Part shown: piece after piece, positions 46,188 to 54,777 of the stretch
Position numbering within the stretch: the first letter of the stretch is position 1
Layout of the letters: every line of letters begins with the position of its first letter
Source of the DNA: TMED14 sp003507115
Lineage (GTDB): Bacteria > Bacteroidota > Bacteroidia > Flavobacteriales > Schleiferiaceae
Direction: 5' to 3'
NCBI GenBank assembly: GCA_943787925.1
Contig: CALSOH010000002.1
Coordinates: forward strand, 372,001 to 436,000
Length of the DNA stretch: 64,000 bases
Notes under the pieces: model-generated
What the model saw: only the letters and a program-made list of their open reading frames with translations
What the model was told of the DNA's origin: nothing
Databases searched by the model: none
Translations under genes and position numbers: made by a program

Positions 46188-47122
46188 GCCCGAACTACTT
46201 TGCCAAAATCCTACTCTTCGGTGAATATGGCATCATCAAAGATGCCATGGGCTTATCCATTCCCTATCGGAGTTACTCAGGTGCCCTGAAACTCCCGGAG
46301 GCGGCGCTAAACGAATCACAACGCTTATCCAATCAAGCGCTGATACCCTTTGTTGAGTATTTGCAAGAACTCTCTTACGATGGAGAACTGAAGGTGAATC
46401 TGGATTTGCGTCGATTGCAAAGGGACCTTACGGAAGGTTTGTATTTTGAATCCAGCATTCCCCAAGGTTATGGGGTCGGTTCCTCCGGGGCTCTTGTAGC
46501 GGCGCTGTATGCCGAGTATGCCCTTGACCCGTTAGACCTAAGCCAGCCCATCCCATCTCATGGCCTCAGTCAGTTAAAGGAAGCGCTAGGTCAAATGGAA
46601 TCCTACTTTCATGGCAAAAGCTCGGGCATCGATCCAACGATATGTTATCTCCAGTTGCCCTTGCTCATTCGCTCCAGTAAGGATTTGGGCACCGTTGATT
46701 TGCCCAGCACGGAAGCGACAGGCTCAGGCGCGATTTTCTTACTGAATTCCGGCAATCCTGGTGAAACGCAACCCATGGTCAACATCTTCATGGAGAAACT
46801 CAAAGAGGAAGGCTTTCGCAAGGTGATGTCGGAGCAATTCAAAAAATACAACGACGCCTGCGTTCAAGCCTTTCTTCAGGGCGATTGGGACCCCTTGTTC
46901 ACAAACCTCAAAGGTCTGAGCCGTGTGGCCCTCGAGCACTTCAGCCCCATGATCCCCAGCGCATTCCACGCTTTGTGGCAGAAGGGCATCGACAGTAACG
47001 CCTACTACCTCAAGCTTTGCGGAAGCGGAGGCGGTGGATACATCTTGGGTTTCACCAAAGATTTGGATGCGGCAAAAGCCGAGCTCGCTCCCCACAAACT
47101 GGACGTCGTCCTTCGATTCTAA
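46184..47122 (+). CDS. GHMP kinase, mevalonate-kinase-like
   Basis: A 312-residue kinase: AKILLFGEYGII (about 7-18), phosphate loop PQGYGVGSSGALVAALYAE (about 95-113), a Gly-rich C-terminal LCGSGGGGYILGF. It differs from well-known mevalonate kinases at the N-terminus but is the usual partner of mvaD in Flavobacteria, so mevalonate phosphorylation is likely. It overlaps mvaD by four bases and is followed after five bases by the UbiA gene. Confidence 0.85.
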   Translation: MSPNYFAKILLFGEYGIIKDAMGLSIPYRSYSGALKLPEAALNESQRLSNQALIPFVEYLQELSYDGELKVNLDLRRLQRDLTEGLYFESSIPQGYGVGSSGALVAALYAEYALDPLDLSQPIPSHGLSQLKEALGQMESYFHGKSSGIDPTICYLQLPLLIRSSKDLGTVDLPSTEATGSGAIFLLNSGNPGETQPMVNIFMEKLKEEGFRKVMSEQFKKYNDACVQAFLQGDWDPLFTNLKGLSRVALEHFSPMIPSAFHALWQKGIDSNAYYLKLCGSGGGGYILGFTKDLDAAKAELAPHKLDVVLRF

Positions 47123-47127
47123 TCGCC

Positions 47128-47814
47128 GTGCGTCGACGCAGCCGGCTCCTCGTTCGTTTCGTGGCCTTCTTGTCCTTAGTGCGTTGGACGCACTTGGCCT
47201 TTTTGGCATGGGCGCAAGGGATGGCCTACATCTTTTTGTTTGCCGACCAGCCGAGCTGGAAAGCCCTCTCCGAAACAGATTTCTGGTTTGTGGTGATTTC
47301 CACGGCGGGATTGGTCGCCGGTGGCTCCCTCATGAACAGTTTTTACGACATGGAGCGCGACTTGGTTCAACGCCCCTGGCGCACCCTTTTTGAGCGACCC
47401 GTAGCCAAGAAGTACGGCTTGCGAATGGCCTCCGTGTTTTATTTCACCGGGCTCTTAGCCGCATGGATCGGCTTGAGTTGGTGGATGGCCTTGTCCTTTA
47501 CGCTCTATGGGGTGTTGATTTGGCTCTACTCACACAAGCAATGGAATTTGCATCAGCTGGGGCCTTTGATGGCTACCCTCTTGGCCTATACCCCACTGCT
47601 CTTGCTGGCCTTCGCTTTTTCGCCACAATCTGAACCGGGATTCATGCGCTCGCTGCCCTTGGCAATCGCCATGATTATGCTTGAATGGCGTCGTCAATGG
47701 GAACGAAGCCACCTGTTTGGTCTAGATCCTGATGTGCGTGCGCCGTGGATTCGGCGGCAATGGATATATAAAGGGTTATTGATTGCGGGCATTGCCGCGA
47801 CGCCTTTTCTCTAG
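47128..47814 (+). CDS. UbiA-family prenyltransferase, short
   Basis: A 228-residue membrane protein with about six hydrophobic segments. The first Asp-rich motif of UbiA enzymes is present as NSFYDMERD (Asn70, Asp74, Asp78). The second DxxxD motif expected near residue 190 is not seen; the region reads LEWRRQWERSHLFGLD. UbiA enzymes are usually near 280-300 residues, so this one is short. By position after mvaD and the kinase it may be a geranylgeranylglycerol-phosphate or similar transferase, but activity is uncertain. The start is a GTG at 47128, five bases after the kinase stop; upstream in-frame sequence is shadow of the kinase gene. Confidence 0.75.
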   Translation: MRRRSRLLVRFVAFLSLVRWTHLAFLAWAQGMAYIFLFADQPSWKALSETDFWFVVISTAGLVAGGSLMNSFYDMERDLVQRPWRTLFERPVAKKYGLRMASVFYFTGLLAAWIGLSWWMALSFTLYGVLIWLYSHKQWNLHQLGPLMATLLAYTPLLLLAFAFSPQSEPGFMRSLPLAIAMIMLEWRRQWERSHLFGLDPDVRAPWIRRQWIYKGLLIAGIAATPFL

Positions 47815-47818
47815 GGTA

Positions 47819-50071
47819 TTAGCGGATCAGGGTGAAGGTCCCGTGCTGCTCAGTTATATTTCCGAAGGGCAAATAAATCAGAATCCGATAAGAATAGATT
47901 CCCTCCGGTACCGGCTGACCACCATACGTGCCATCCCAAGATTGATCTACGTCGTCCGTTGAGAAGACTTTCAGTCCCCAGCGGTTAAAGATGTCCCACT
48001 GCATGCCTTCGATGCCTAAGGCCTCCACTTTGATGCGGTCATTGATGATATCCCCATTAGGGGTAAATGCCGTGGGGATGTACACGTAATAATCCATACG
48101 GAGCTCGATATCCACAGTGACTGAGTCCGTACAGCCCAAACTGTCTGCAACCGCTAAAGACACGGAATACGTACCTGGTTTCATGTAGGAATGCGTCGGA
48201 TTCACATCCGAGGATACATCGCCATCCCCAAAATACCACGCGACATAATTGGTGTCGCTGGATTGATTGAAGAACTGGACGTTGAGGGGGTTGCTGGGAT
48301 TCGGCAGATAGGTAAATGCGGCTCCCGGAACAGGGGCAACCCCCACCCAAACGCTATCGCGCGTAATGAAGCCACACTGATCGACGACCTTGAAGGGGTA
48401 CCAGCGGCTGTTCACCGGGGTCACCGTCCAGAGGCTATCGGTAGGCCCTCCCGTCCACGTAATCGTGTAGGGCCGTGTGCCGAAGCGGGCCTTGGCTTGA
48501 ATTTCCACAGATTCACCCGGACAGATCCAGGTGGTATCCGAGTAGGTCATCACGGAGTCATACGGTGACACATAAACGGTGACACTGTCCACCGCGGCCG
48601 TATCCATGCACTCATCAATGCCATAGAAGTAATAGGTTTGGGTGCTGAGCGGATTAACAGTTAATTGGACGCCGCCTGCCGTGTCTGTCCCCCACCAGCC
48701 TGTCGTCGTCCCTTCTCCTGCGGTAAACGTACCCAGCAAGGTGCTTTGTTGCCCCGGACATTGTAGTGTATCGTTGCCTTGGGCTACAGAGGCCGCGACC
48801 GTGACCTCGACCTTGTCGCGGATCAAGAACGTTTTATACTGGGCTGGATAGACGGCACAATTGGTCGTGACCGGCTGCATGACAACCTCCACCGTCTCCT
48901 GGGTTTCCGCCAGCCCATCGTCGTAGGCCCAAATTAGAATAGAGTCTCGTGTGACGCCTGGGAGTAGGGTAACCGAGGAAGGGAAAGGCGTGTAGTCCAC
49001 CCCGGGGGTGGCCGTTCCTGAGATATTGAAGTCTACCACCATGGTGTCAAACACGGCACCCTGGCGCTCCAAGTACAACCACGATGGGCTGCAGCCCTCC
49101 ACCATGGTCGAGTCGTTAAAGCTGTTGCCCTTGTTCCAGGCCTGGCTCAAAGAAATCGTGGGAAGTTCAAAGCTTCGAGCGCCAATAAAGACGGCGGAAT
49201 TCAAGGCTCCATCGCTCACGTCGCAAATGAACATTTTGATCGTGTAGAGGGAGCCGCAAGACACCGAGGCTTTGGCCGTAAAGACATCCGTGAAGCCTTC
49301 CATATTGATGATGGAGGTACCGCCACTGTTCGCGTTATAGAAGACCGAGTTGGTTACATAGTTGGGGTTGGCACTTGAACAGTTGCTCGCCGGCCAGCTG
49401 CCGGATGGGAAGCCCTGGTTGATGGTGTTCACCGCAACAGGCGTCGTCGTTCCGGGAATCACCGCCAAATTGACGGTGTCGATATTCGGAGTTCCATTGG
49501 CATTCCACAAGGGCTGTCCATTAATGCCTTGGCCTATGAGAAAGAAGCCAAATACATCATTGAAAGACGAGCACGTGTAGGAGGTGTATTCTTTGGAAGC
49601 GAAGATGTAGTCAAACTTGACCGAATCGCCCGGGGCCACAAAGCTGAATTGGATGCTCGCGCGGTCATACTGGGAGGAACTGCTCGACCCAATGGCGTTC
49701 AATACGGTCGTCAGATTGGCCGAAGGTGTCTGAGTAGGGTAAGAGGTATAGCTTCCGGATTGACCCGGCACCACATCATAGGCGTCCGTGGACACCATGA
49801 CAATGCCGCTATCCAGTCCGAAGTTGGGGTTGTTGATGTTGAATTTTCCGATTTGAACGGAAGAAGGCTGGCTAATCGGGGTTCCCAAAGGGCCAATGGG
49901 GCTAAAGACCGTCATATTGGGCCCGACCATGACGTTCTGGACCAGCCACATAGGTTGGTTGCGGGGAGAAGTCGAATTCACCGTGATGTTTTGCGCCAAA
50001 ATGGACGAGGTCGTGGCCACTAAAACAACGACCACCGTCAAAAAATACCGGCCAAAGATTCCTGCGCGCAT
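47819..50071 (-). CDS. Large secreted protein with choice-of-anchor and PKD domains, T9SS type B sorting
   Basis: About 750 residues: signal peptide (RYFLTVVVVLVATTSSILAQ), a choice-of-anchor-L-like region (FDYIFASKEYTSYTCSSFNDVFGFF, split by Cys pairs, about 145-175), a Calx-beta-like segment (TPGVDYTPFPSSVTL, about 350-365), a PKD domain (YFGDGDVSSDVNPTHSY, about 615-635) and a C-terminal CHU_C type B sorting domain (FTPNGDIINDRIKV... WDGTYGGQPVPEGIYSY). It is exported by the T9SS and probably surface-attached; adhesion is plausible, not shown. ATG 50071 is chosen for the signal peptide; the longer frame starts with TTG. Confidence 0.85.
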   Translation of the reverse strand: MRAGIFGRYFLTVVVVLVATTSSILAQNITVNSTSPRNQPMWLVQNVMVGPNMTVFSPIGPLGTPISQPSSVQIGKFNINNPNFGLDSGIVMVSTDAYDVVPGQSGSYTSYPTQTPSANLTTVLNAIGSSSSSQYDRASIQFSFVAPGDSVKFDYIFASKEYTSYTCSSFNDVFGFFLIGQGINGQPLWNANGTPNIDTVNLAVIPGTTTPVAVNTINQGFPSGSWPASNCSSANPNYVTNSVFYNANSGGTSIINMEGFTDVFTAKASVSCGSLYTIKMFICDVSDGALNSAVFIGARSFELPTISLSQAWNKGNSFNDSTMVEGCSPSWLYLERQGAVFDTMVVDFNISGTATPGVDYTPFPSSVTLLPGVTRDSILIWAYDDGLAETQETVEVVMQPVTTNCAVYPAQYKTFLIRDKVEVTVAASVAQGNDTLQCPGQQSTLLGTFTAGEGTTTGWWGTDTAGGVQLTVNPLSTQTYYFYGIDECMDTAAVDSVTVYVSPYDSVMTYSDTTWICPGESVEIQAKARFGTRPYTITWTGGPTDSLWTVTPVNSRWYPFKVVDQCGFITRDSVWVGVAPVPGAAFTYLPNPSNPLNVQFFNQSSDTNYVAWYFGDGDVSSDVNPTHSYMKPGTYSVSLAVADSLGCTDSVTVDIELRMDYYVYIPTAFTPNGDIINDRIKVEALGIEGMQWDIFNRWGLKVFSTDDVDQSWDGTYGGQPVPEGIYSYRILIYLPFGNITEQHGTFTLIR

Positions 50072-50108
50072 AGGTTCACACAAGGTAGTGCATCCTTGGG
50101 ATGCTTCC

Positions 50109-50116
50109 TATCTTGG
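50109..50116 (+). promoter_or_regulatory. Candidate -7 box for the M20 gene
   Basis: TATCTTGG differs from TAnnTTTG at one base; its end is four bases before ATG 50121, the same spacing as tgt. It predicts a leaderless mRNA. Confidence 0.4.
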
Positions 50117-50120
50117 GCCC

Positions 50121-51494
50121 ATGGAAAACTACATCGCTCAACATCGTCAACGCTTTCTGGATGAGTTATTTGAACTTCTCCGCCTACCCAGCGTCAGTGC
50201 GGATCCCGCCTTTGCTCCCAGTGTTTTGGCCACGGCAGAAGCCACCGCGCGCTTTCTGCGCGAGGCGGGCGCTCAACAGGTAGAAGTATGTGAGACCCCC
50301 GGATTCCCGGTGGTCTACGGGGAATACATGATTGATCCGAAGCGTCCTACGGTGCTCGTTTATGGGCATTACGATGTGCAGCCCGCCGACCCGGTGGAAC
50401 TGTGGAGCAGTCCCCCCTTTGAACCGGAAATCCGCCCGACCGACATTCATCCTCAAGGCGCCATTTTTGCGCGGGGCGCCTGTGACGACAAAGGCCAGTT
50501 CTTTATGCATGTCAAGGCCTTCGAGGCCATGGTCGCTACGGGCAATGTGCCCTGCAACATCAAATTCATGATTGAAGGCGAGGAGGAAGTGGGTTCCGCC
50601 AACTTGGCTTGGTACGTTCAACGCAACCACGCGCGCTTGGCCTGCGACGTTGTTTTAATCTCGGACACGGGCATGGTGGCCCCCGGGGTACCCTCCCTGA
50701 CTACCGGCCTGCGTGGCCTCGCCTATGTGGAAGTGGAAGTCACGGGACCCAACCGCGACCTCCACTCTGGACTCTATGGCGGAGCCGTCGCCAATCCCAT
50801 CAACGCCTTGAACGAAATGATTGCGCGGTTGCACGACGACCAGAAGCGCATTACCATTCCCGGCTTCTACGACAAAGTGGAGGCACTAACAGAATCGGAG
50901 CGCGCAGAACTCGCCCAAGCCCCCTTTTCACTCGAGGACTACAAGAAGGCCTTGGACCTGATGGATGTAGCCGGAGAAGCTGGCTTCAGCACCATGGAGC
51001 GGAACAGCATTCGTCCGACGTTGGATGTCAATGGCATTTGGGGCGGCTACACGGGTGCCGGTGCCAAAACCGTGATCGCCTCTAAGGCCTACGCCAAGAT
51101 TTCCATGCGCCTCGTACCTCACCAAGATCCAGACGAAATCACCCAATTGTTTACGGACTACTTCATTCAGATCGCTCCGGCGGGCGTGCGAATCAAGGTT
51201 ACCCCTCACCACGGAGGACAACCCTATGTTTGCCCCACGGACCATCCGGGCTACCAAGCTGCCGTCGCGGCCCTGAGCGATTCCTTTGGCCAAAAGGCCG
51301 TTCCCGTGCGCAGCGGAGGTTCCATCCCCATTGTCGCCTTATTTGAGCAAGAGCTAGGCGTCAAAAGCATCCTCATGGGCTTTGGTCTCGACAGTGATGC
51401 CATCCACTCGCCCAACGAACATTACGGAGTCGTCAACTACTTGAAGGGCATCGAAACGATCCCCTTGTTCTATCGGCATTTTGCTCAAGGATAA
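50121..51494 (+). CDS. M20/M28 family dipeptidase (metallopeptidase)
   Basis: A 457-residue M20 dipeptidase. Metal-binding residues: His in VYGHYDVQP (about 82-90), Asp in RGACDDKGQ, Glu in IEGEEEVGS, Asp in LISDTG and His in SPNEHYG near the C-terminus. It hydrolyses dipeptides with two zinc ions. No signal peptide; probably cytoplasmic. The start at 50121 begins the conserved fold (MENYIAQHRQRFLDELFELL); the longer upstream frame overlaps the divergent gene. Confidence 0.92.
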   Translation: MENYIAQHRQRFLDELFELLRLPSVSADPAFAPSVLATAEATARFLREAGAQQVEVCETPGFPVVYGEYMIDPKRPTVLVYGHYDVQPADPVELWSSPPFEPEIRPTDIHPQGAIFARGACDDKGQFFMHVKAFEAMVATGNVPCNIKFMIEGEEEVGSANLAWYVQRNHARLACDVVLISDTGMVAPGVPSLTTGLRGLAYVEVEVTGPNRDLHSGLYGGAVANPINALNEMIARLHDDQKRITIPGFYDKVEALTESERAELAQAPFSLEDYKKALDLMDVAGEAGFSTMERNSIRPTLDVNGIWGGYTGAGAKTVIASKAYAKISMRLVPHQDPDEITQLFTDYFIQIAPAGVRIKVTPHHGGQPYVCPTDHPGYQAAVAALSDSFGQKAVPVRSGGSIPIVALFEQELGVKSILMGFGLDSDAIHSPNEHYGVVNYLKGIETIPLFYRHFAQG

Positions 51495-51615
51495 GGTGCC
51501 GTTTCCCTGAGGCACAGCGCGCGTTCCAAATTCTCATGATATGCCCGGGGGACGTCCACGTTCGGGGTAATCCTTCGTTCCTTCCCGGGTATTTTTCCAT
51601 CCCCGGGAGGCGGCG

Positions 51616-51623
51616 TATCCTTG
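51616..51623 (+). promoter_or_regulatory. Candidate -7 box for the DUF255 gene
   Basis: TATCCTTG is one mismatch from TAnnTTTG and ends four bases before ATG 51628. Just upstream are TCCCGGG (51583-51589) and CCCGGGA (51602-51608), an inverted repeat 12 bases apart. Confidence 0.4.
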
Positions 51624-51627
51624 TGCT

Positions 51628-53535
51628 ATGAACGGTCTTGCCCAAAGCGATAGCGCCTACCTCCAGCAACACGCGCACAATCCCGTACAGTGGTGGCCTT
51701 GGAGCGCCGAATCGCTGGAGGCGGCCGCCGCGGAAGGGCAGTGGTTACTCGTCAGCATTGGGTACTCTGCATGCCACTGGTGCCACGTGATGGAGCGAGA
51801 AATATTTGAGGATGCCGAGTGTGCCGCCTACATGAACGCGCACTTTCGGAACATCAAGGTAGACCGCGAAGAGCGCCCGGATGTCGACCAAGCCTACATG
51901 GCCGCTGCCCTCGCCCTGTCCGGACAGGGGGGCTGGCCGTTGAATGTCATCTGCTTGCCGGATGGGCGGCCGATTTGGGCCAGCACCTACCTCCCCAAAG
52001 ACCGGTGGCTTTCTGCCTTGGCCAAGTTGGTCGAGATCCGCGATCACCATGCCGACGTGCCCGGCCCCTATGCCCAAAAATTGGTGGATGCGCTCGAAGG
52101 TGCGGCCTTGCCTGCTAGCGCAGATGGCCTGACGGCCTGGGCTCCGGAGGCTTGGCCTTGGACCGAGGACGCTCCCGCTTGGGACCCAGACCACGGCGGG
52201 CTTCGAGGCGCTCCCAAATTCCCCCTGCCCGCCTTGTGGTCTTCCCTCCACCGACTGCCCCCTAAAACACCCTATGCCGCTGCGCAAGCGCACAGTGTGA
52301 AAACACTCCGGGCCATCTTCCACTCGGGCTCCTACGATACGCTGCGCGGGGGACTGTTCCGCTACAGCACAGATGCGGCCTGGCATGTGCCCCATTTTGA
52401 AAAGATGGCCTATGACAACGGGCTTTGGCTTCGCTGGGCAGCTCAGATTTTTTCCATGTCCAGCGATGCCACCGATCGAAGGGCTTTTGAGGCCACGGCC
52501 AACTGGCTCTTGCGTGAAATGCAGCGCTCCGATGGGCTATTTTGTGCGGCCCTGGATGCCGATACCGACGGAAAAGAGGGTGCCAGTTACGTCTGGACGG
52601 AAGCTGAACTGGAGGCCGCCCTGGGTTCCCCTCGGTCGGCGGAGGCCCTGAACCTTTTGCGGACACAGGGCCCTACGTGGGAGGGCAGCCACGTGCTTCA
52701 TTGGCACCCCTTGGAGGGTCGCCCTTCCGAGGCATGGACGTCGCTGCTGGACGTGCTGCGGCCCGCAGCACTGGCCCGCCCCCTCCCCTTCCGAGATGAC
52801 AAATCCGTCCACGCATGGAACGCATGGATTGGCGTCGGGCTCCTAGAAGGCGCCTTGCACATCCCCGCCTGGAAGGAAAGCGCGCTCGGGGCCGCCGAAG
52901 CCCACATGGCCCAGTTTGGACCCGTGGAAGGGCGATGTGCCCATGTATCCTATTCGGGGAAGCCGGCGCAGGGCTGGGCATTTTTGGATGATTTGGCCGG
53001 CAGCCTCGCCCTGTGCACGGCCGCGGCACAGCTTAGCCTTGATCCCCGATGGATCGCACGTAGCGAAGCCCTCCTCGCCTATGCAGATGAGCACCACTGG
53101 GATGGACATGCCTACCTCTATGCGGCCAAAACCCAACCGGAACCCGCTTTTCTGGCCCAGTACGACTGGGAAGATGACGTCTTGCCAAGTGCCCAAGCGC
53201 AGCTTGCTCGGGCATTGATCTATGTTGGGCACCTGCGCACGAACCCCGGCATGCTCGAGCGAGCCAAGGATTTGGTGGCGCGCGCAGCCCATGTCGCGGC
53301 CAGCCCCGCCCAATCCATGTCATGGTGGAGTCTCGTACCCAGCCTTGCGCCCGGTACAGAACATCTCCTCTTGCCCGCCAGCTATTCCCACCCTGTGCGC
53401 ATTCCAGCCCATTGGTGGCTTTGGGGGCCCGCGGAAGCGGAGGTACCTCCCTTTGGACAAGTATGCCACGAATCGGCCTGTACCTTGGCCTTCGAAACTG
53501 AATCGTCCTTGCATGCCTACCTCCAATCCCTCTAA
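51628..53535 (+). CDS. DUF255 thioredoxin-fold protein (YyaL/SPATA20-like)
   Basis: A 635-residue protein with an N-terminal thioredoxin-like domain carrying GYSACHWCHVM (Cys49, Cys52), followed by an alpha/alpha-toroid domain like N-acylglucosamine 2-epimerases (about 180-560, HFEKMAYDNG near 250). It is about 40 residues shorter than usual. Function is not established in any species that I know; cellobiose-2-epimerase-like chemistry has been suggested for the toroid. The 3' end overlaps the next gene by 23 bases. Confidence 0.9.
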   Translation: MNGLAQSDSAYLQQHAHNPVQWWPWSAESLEAAAAEGQWLLVSIGYSACHWCHVMEREIFEDAECAAYMNAHFRNIKVDREERPDVDQAYMAAALALSGQGGWPLNVICLPDGRPIWASTYLPKDRWLSALAKLVEIRDHHADVPGPYAQKLVDALEGAALPASADGLTAWAPEAWPWTEDAPAWDPDHGGLRGAPKFPLPALWSSLHRLPPKTPYAAAQAHSVKTLRAIFHSGSYDTLRGGLFRYSTDAAWHVPHFEKMAYDNGLWLRWAAQIFSMSSDATDRRAFEATANWLLREMQRSDGLFCAALDADTDGKEGASYVWTEAELEAALGSPRSAEALNLLRTQGPTWEGSHVLHWHPLEGRPSEAWTSLLDVLRPAALARPLPFRDDKSVHAWNAWIGVGLLEGALHIPAWKESALGAAEAHMAQFGPVEGRCAHVSYSGKPAQGWAFLDDLAGSLALCTAAAQLSLDPRWIARSEALLAYADEHHWDGHAYLYAAKTQPEPAFLAQYDWEDDVLPSAQAQLARALIYVGHLRTNPGMLERAKDLVARAAHVAASPAQSMSWWSLVPSLAPGTEHLLLPASYSHPVRIPAHWWLWGPAEAEVPPFGQVCHESACTLAFETESSLHAYLQSL

Positions 53536-54124
53536 ATGTGCCTGGTGCCAAACGGCCCCCGACTACGAAGCCTACCATGACGAATACTGGGGGCGTCCCG
53601 TCTATGACGATGCCCGCATGTTTGAGTTTCTCATTTTGGAAACCTTCCAAGCGGGACTCAATTGGCTGATGGTATGGCGCAAGCGAGACGCCTTTGCGGA
53701 GGTTTTTGCCGGATTTGATGTAGCACAGATGGCTGCAATGACGGAAGAAGATGTGGAGCGTTTGGCCGGGGATCCGCGCATTATTCGAAACCGCGCCAAA
53801 ATTCGCGGTGCCATTCGCAACGCCCAAGCTACCCTGCGTATGCACGCAGAAGGCATGGGTCTCGCCCACTATTTCTGGCAATGGACCCACGGGGAAGTCC
53901 AGGAGCGTCCCCCAGGCGCCAAGGTCCCCGCTACGTCGGAACTCAGTGACCGCATCTCGGCGGATCTAAAAAAACGCGGATTTTCTTTTGTCGGCTCGAC
54001 CGTAGTATATGCCCACTTACAAGCCTGTGGTGTGGTCAATGACCACGATGCCACGTGCTTTAGAGCTTTGGAAGTCCGAGCCTTGGCACGCCCGCCCGAA
54101 AGGCCTTCAGGTAGTAGGGCGTAA
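53513..54124 (+). CDS. tag: DNA-3-methyladenine glycosylase I
   Basis: A 203-residue Tag that removes 3-methyladenine from DNA. The zinc snap is complete: Cys9 in KCAWC, His22 in YHDEYWG, His178 and Cys182 in NDHDATC. The ETFQAGLNW base-binding segment is near 43-51. The C-terminus carries about 20 extra residues (after DATCFRALE) compared with E. coli Tag, and this tail is encoded entirely opposite the end of tsaB, a 65-base convergent overlap. Start chosen to include the zinc Cys; it overlaps the DUF255 gene by 23 bases. Confidence 0.94.
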   Translation: MPTSNPSKCAWCQTAPDYEAYHDEYWGRPVYDDARMFEFLILETFQAGLNWLMVWRKRDAFAEVFAGFDVAQMAAMTEEDVERLAGDPRIIRNRAKIRGAIRNAQATLRMHAEGMGLAHYFWQWTHGEVQERPPGAKVPATSELSDRISADLKKRGFSFVGSTVVYAHLQACGVVNDHDATCFRALEVRALARPPERPSGSRA

Positions 54125-54767
54125 AAGCCGCCGCATCGACAAAATCTTTTTGCTCCCAAGCGCGTAAAGCCAAGGGGGCCCCATGGCGTGCCTGGGCATA
54201 GTCTAGGGGGAGCCGGCGCAAGGCTGGCCAGCCCACCTGGGCCTTCTCTACTCCGTCGCCTACCCCGTAGATGGGCAGTCCCTCGGGGAATCCTTCCAGT
54301 ATAGGAGCCTCCTCCAAGAGTTGGGGGGCGTCTGCGGTCCAACGTTCTCCGGTGGCTGCAAACAAGGCCGAATATACTTCCATCCGCCGGGCATCCATCG
54401 CGGCCCAAATTCCATAGGGCTCCGTAGAATTGCCGAGGGTTTCCCTCGCACCCACTGCCAGGGCTTCTAGGGAGGAATAGGCAATGAGCGGCAGGCCATG
54501 CGGCGCGACCAAGCCTTTGGCTGCCGATGCGCCAATGCGCAATCCGGTGTAAGACCCTGGGCCCGCGGAAAGCGCTACCGCATCGAGGTCCGCCACCCGC
54601 ATTCCCGCTTGGCGCAGCACTTCCTGGATGTACACATGAAGCTTTTCGGCATGCTGAAAACCCTGAGGATTCAGCGATCCTTTTTCGGCGACGCAGCGGT
54701 CTCCTTCCACGTACGCTACATCACAGCGGCGCGAGGCGGTTTCCAATAAAAGAATTCGTGGGTGCAT
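54060..54767 (-). CDS. tsaB: tRNA threonylcarbamoyladenosine biosynthesis protein TsaB
   Basis: A 235-residue TsaB with the ASKHA fold: ILLLETASRRCDVAY (about 5-19) and SAGPGSYTGLRIG (about 67-79). It partners TsaD (not in the window) to form t6A37 on tRNAs reading ANN codons. The last 21 codons overlap tag on the other strand. It starts 10 bases after the HlyD-type gene and likely shares its transcript. Confidence 0.95.
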   Translation of the reverse strand: MHPRILLLETASRRCDVAYVEGDRCVAEKGSLNPQGFQHAEKLHVYIQEVLRQAGMRVADLDAVALSAGPGSYTGLRIGASAAKGLVAPHGLPLIAYSSLEALAVGARETLGNSTEPYGIWAAMDARRMEVYSALFAATGERWTADAPQLLEEAPILEGFPEGLPIYGVGDGVEKAQVGWPALRRLPLDYAQARHGAPLALRAWEQKDFVDAAAFTPYYLKAFRAGVPRLGLPKL

Positions 54768-54777
54768 CCCCCCAAAG

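Noticed and set aside
51495..51627. Small gene or terminator in the 133-base gap before the DUF255 gene
   Set aside because: GTGCC...GGCAC can form a five-pair hairpin but lacks a T-run, and the only open frame across it (minus strand) has no start context or protein features.
53222..53512. Upstream extension of tag within the DUF255 gene
   Set aside because: The residues before MPTSNPSKC have no Tag similarity and lie wholly inside the DUF255 coding region in another frame.
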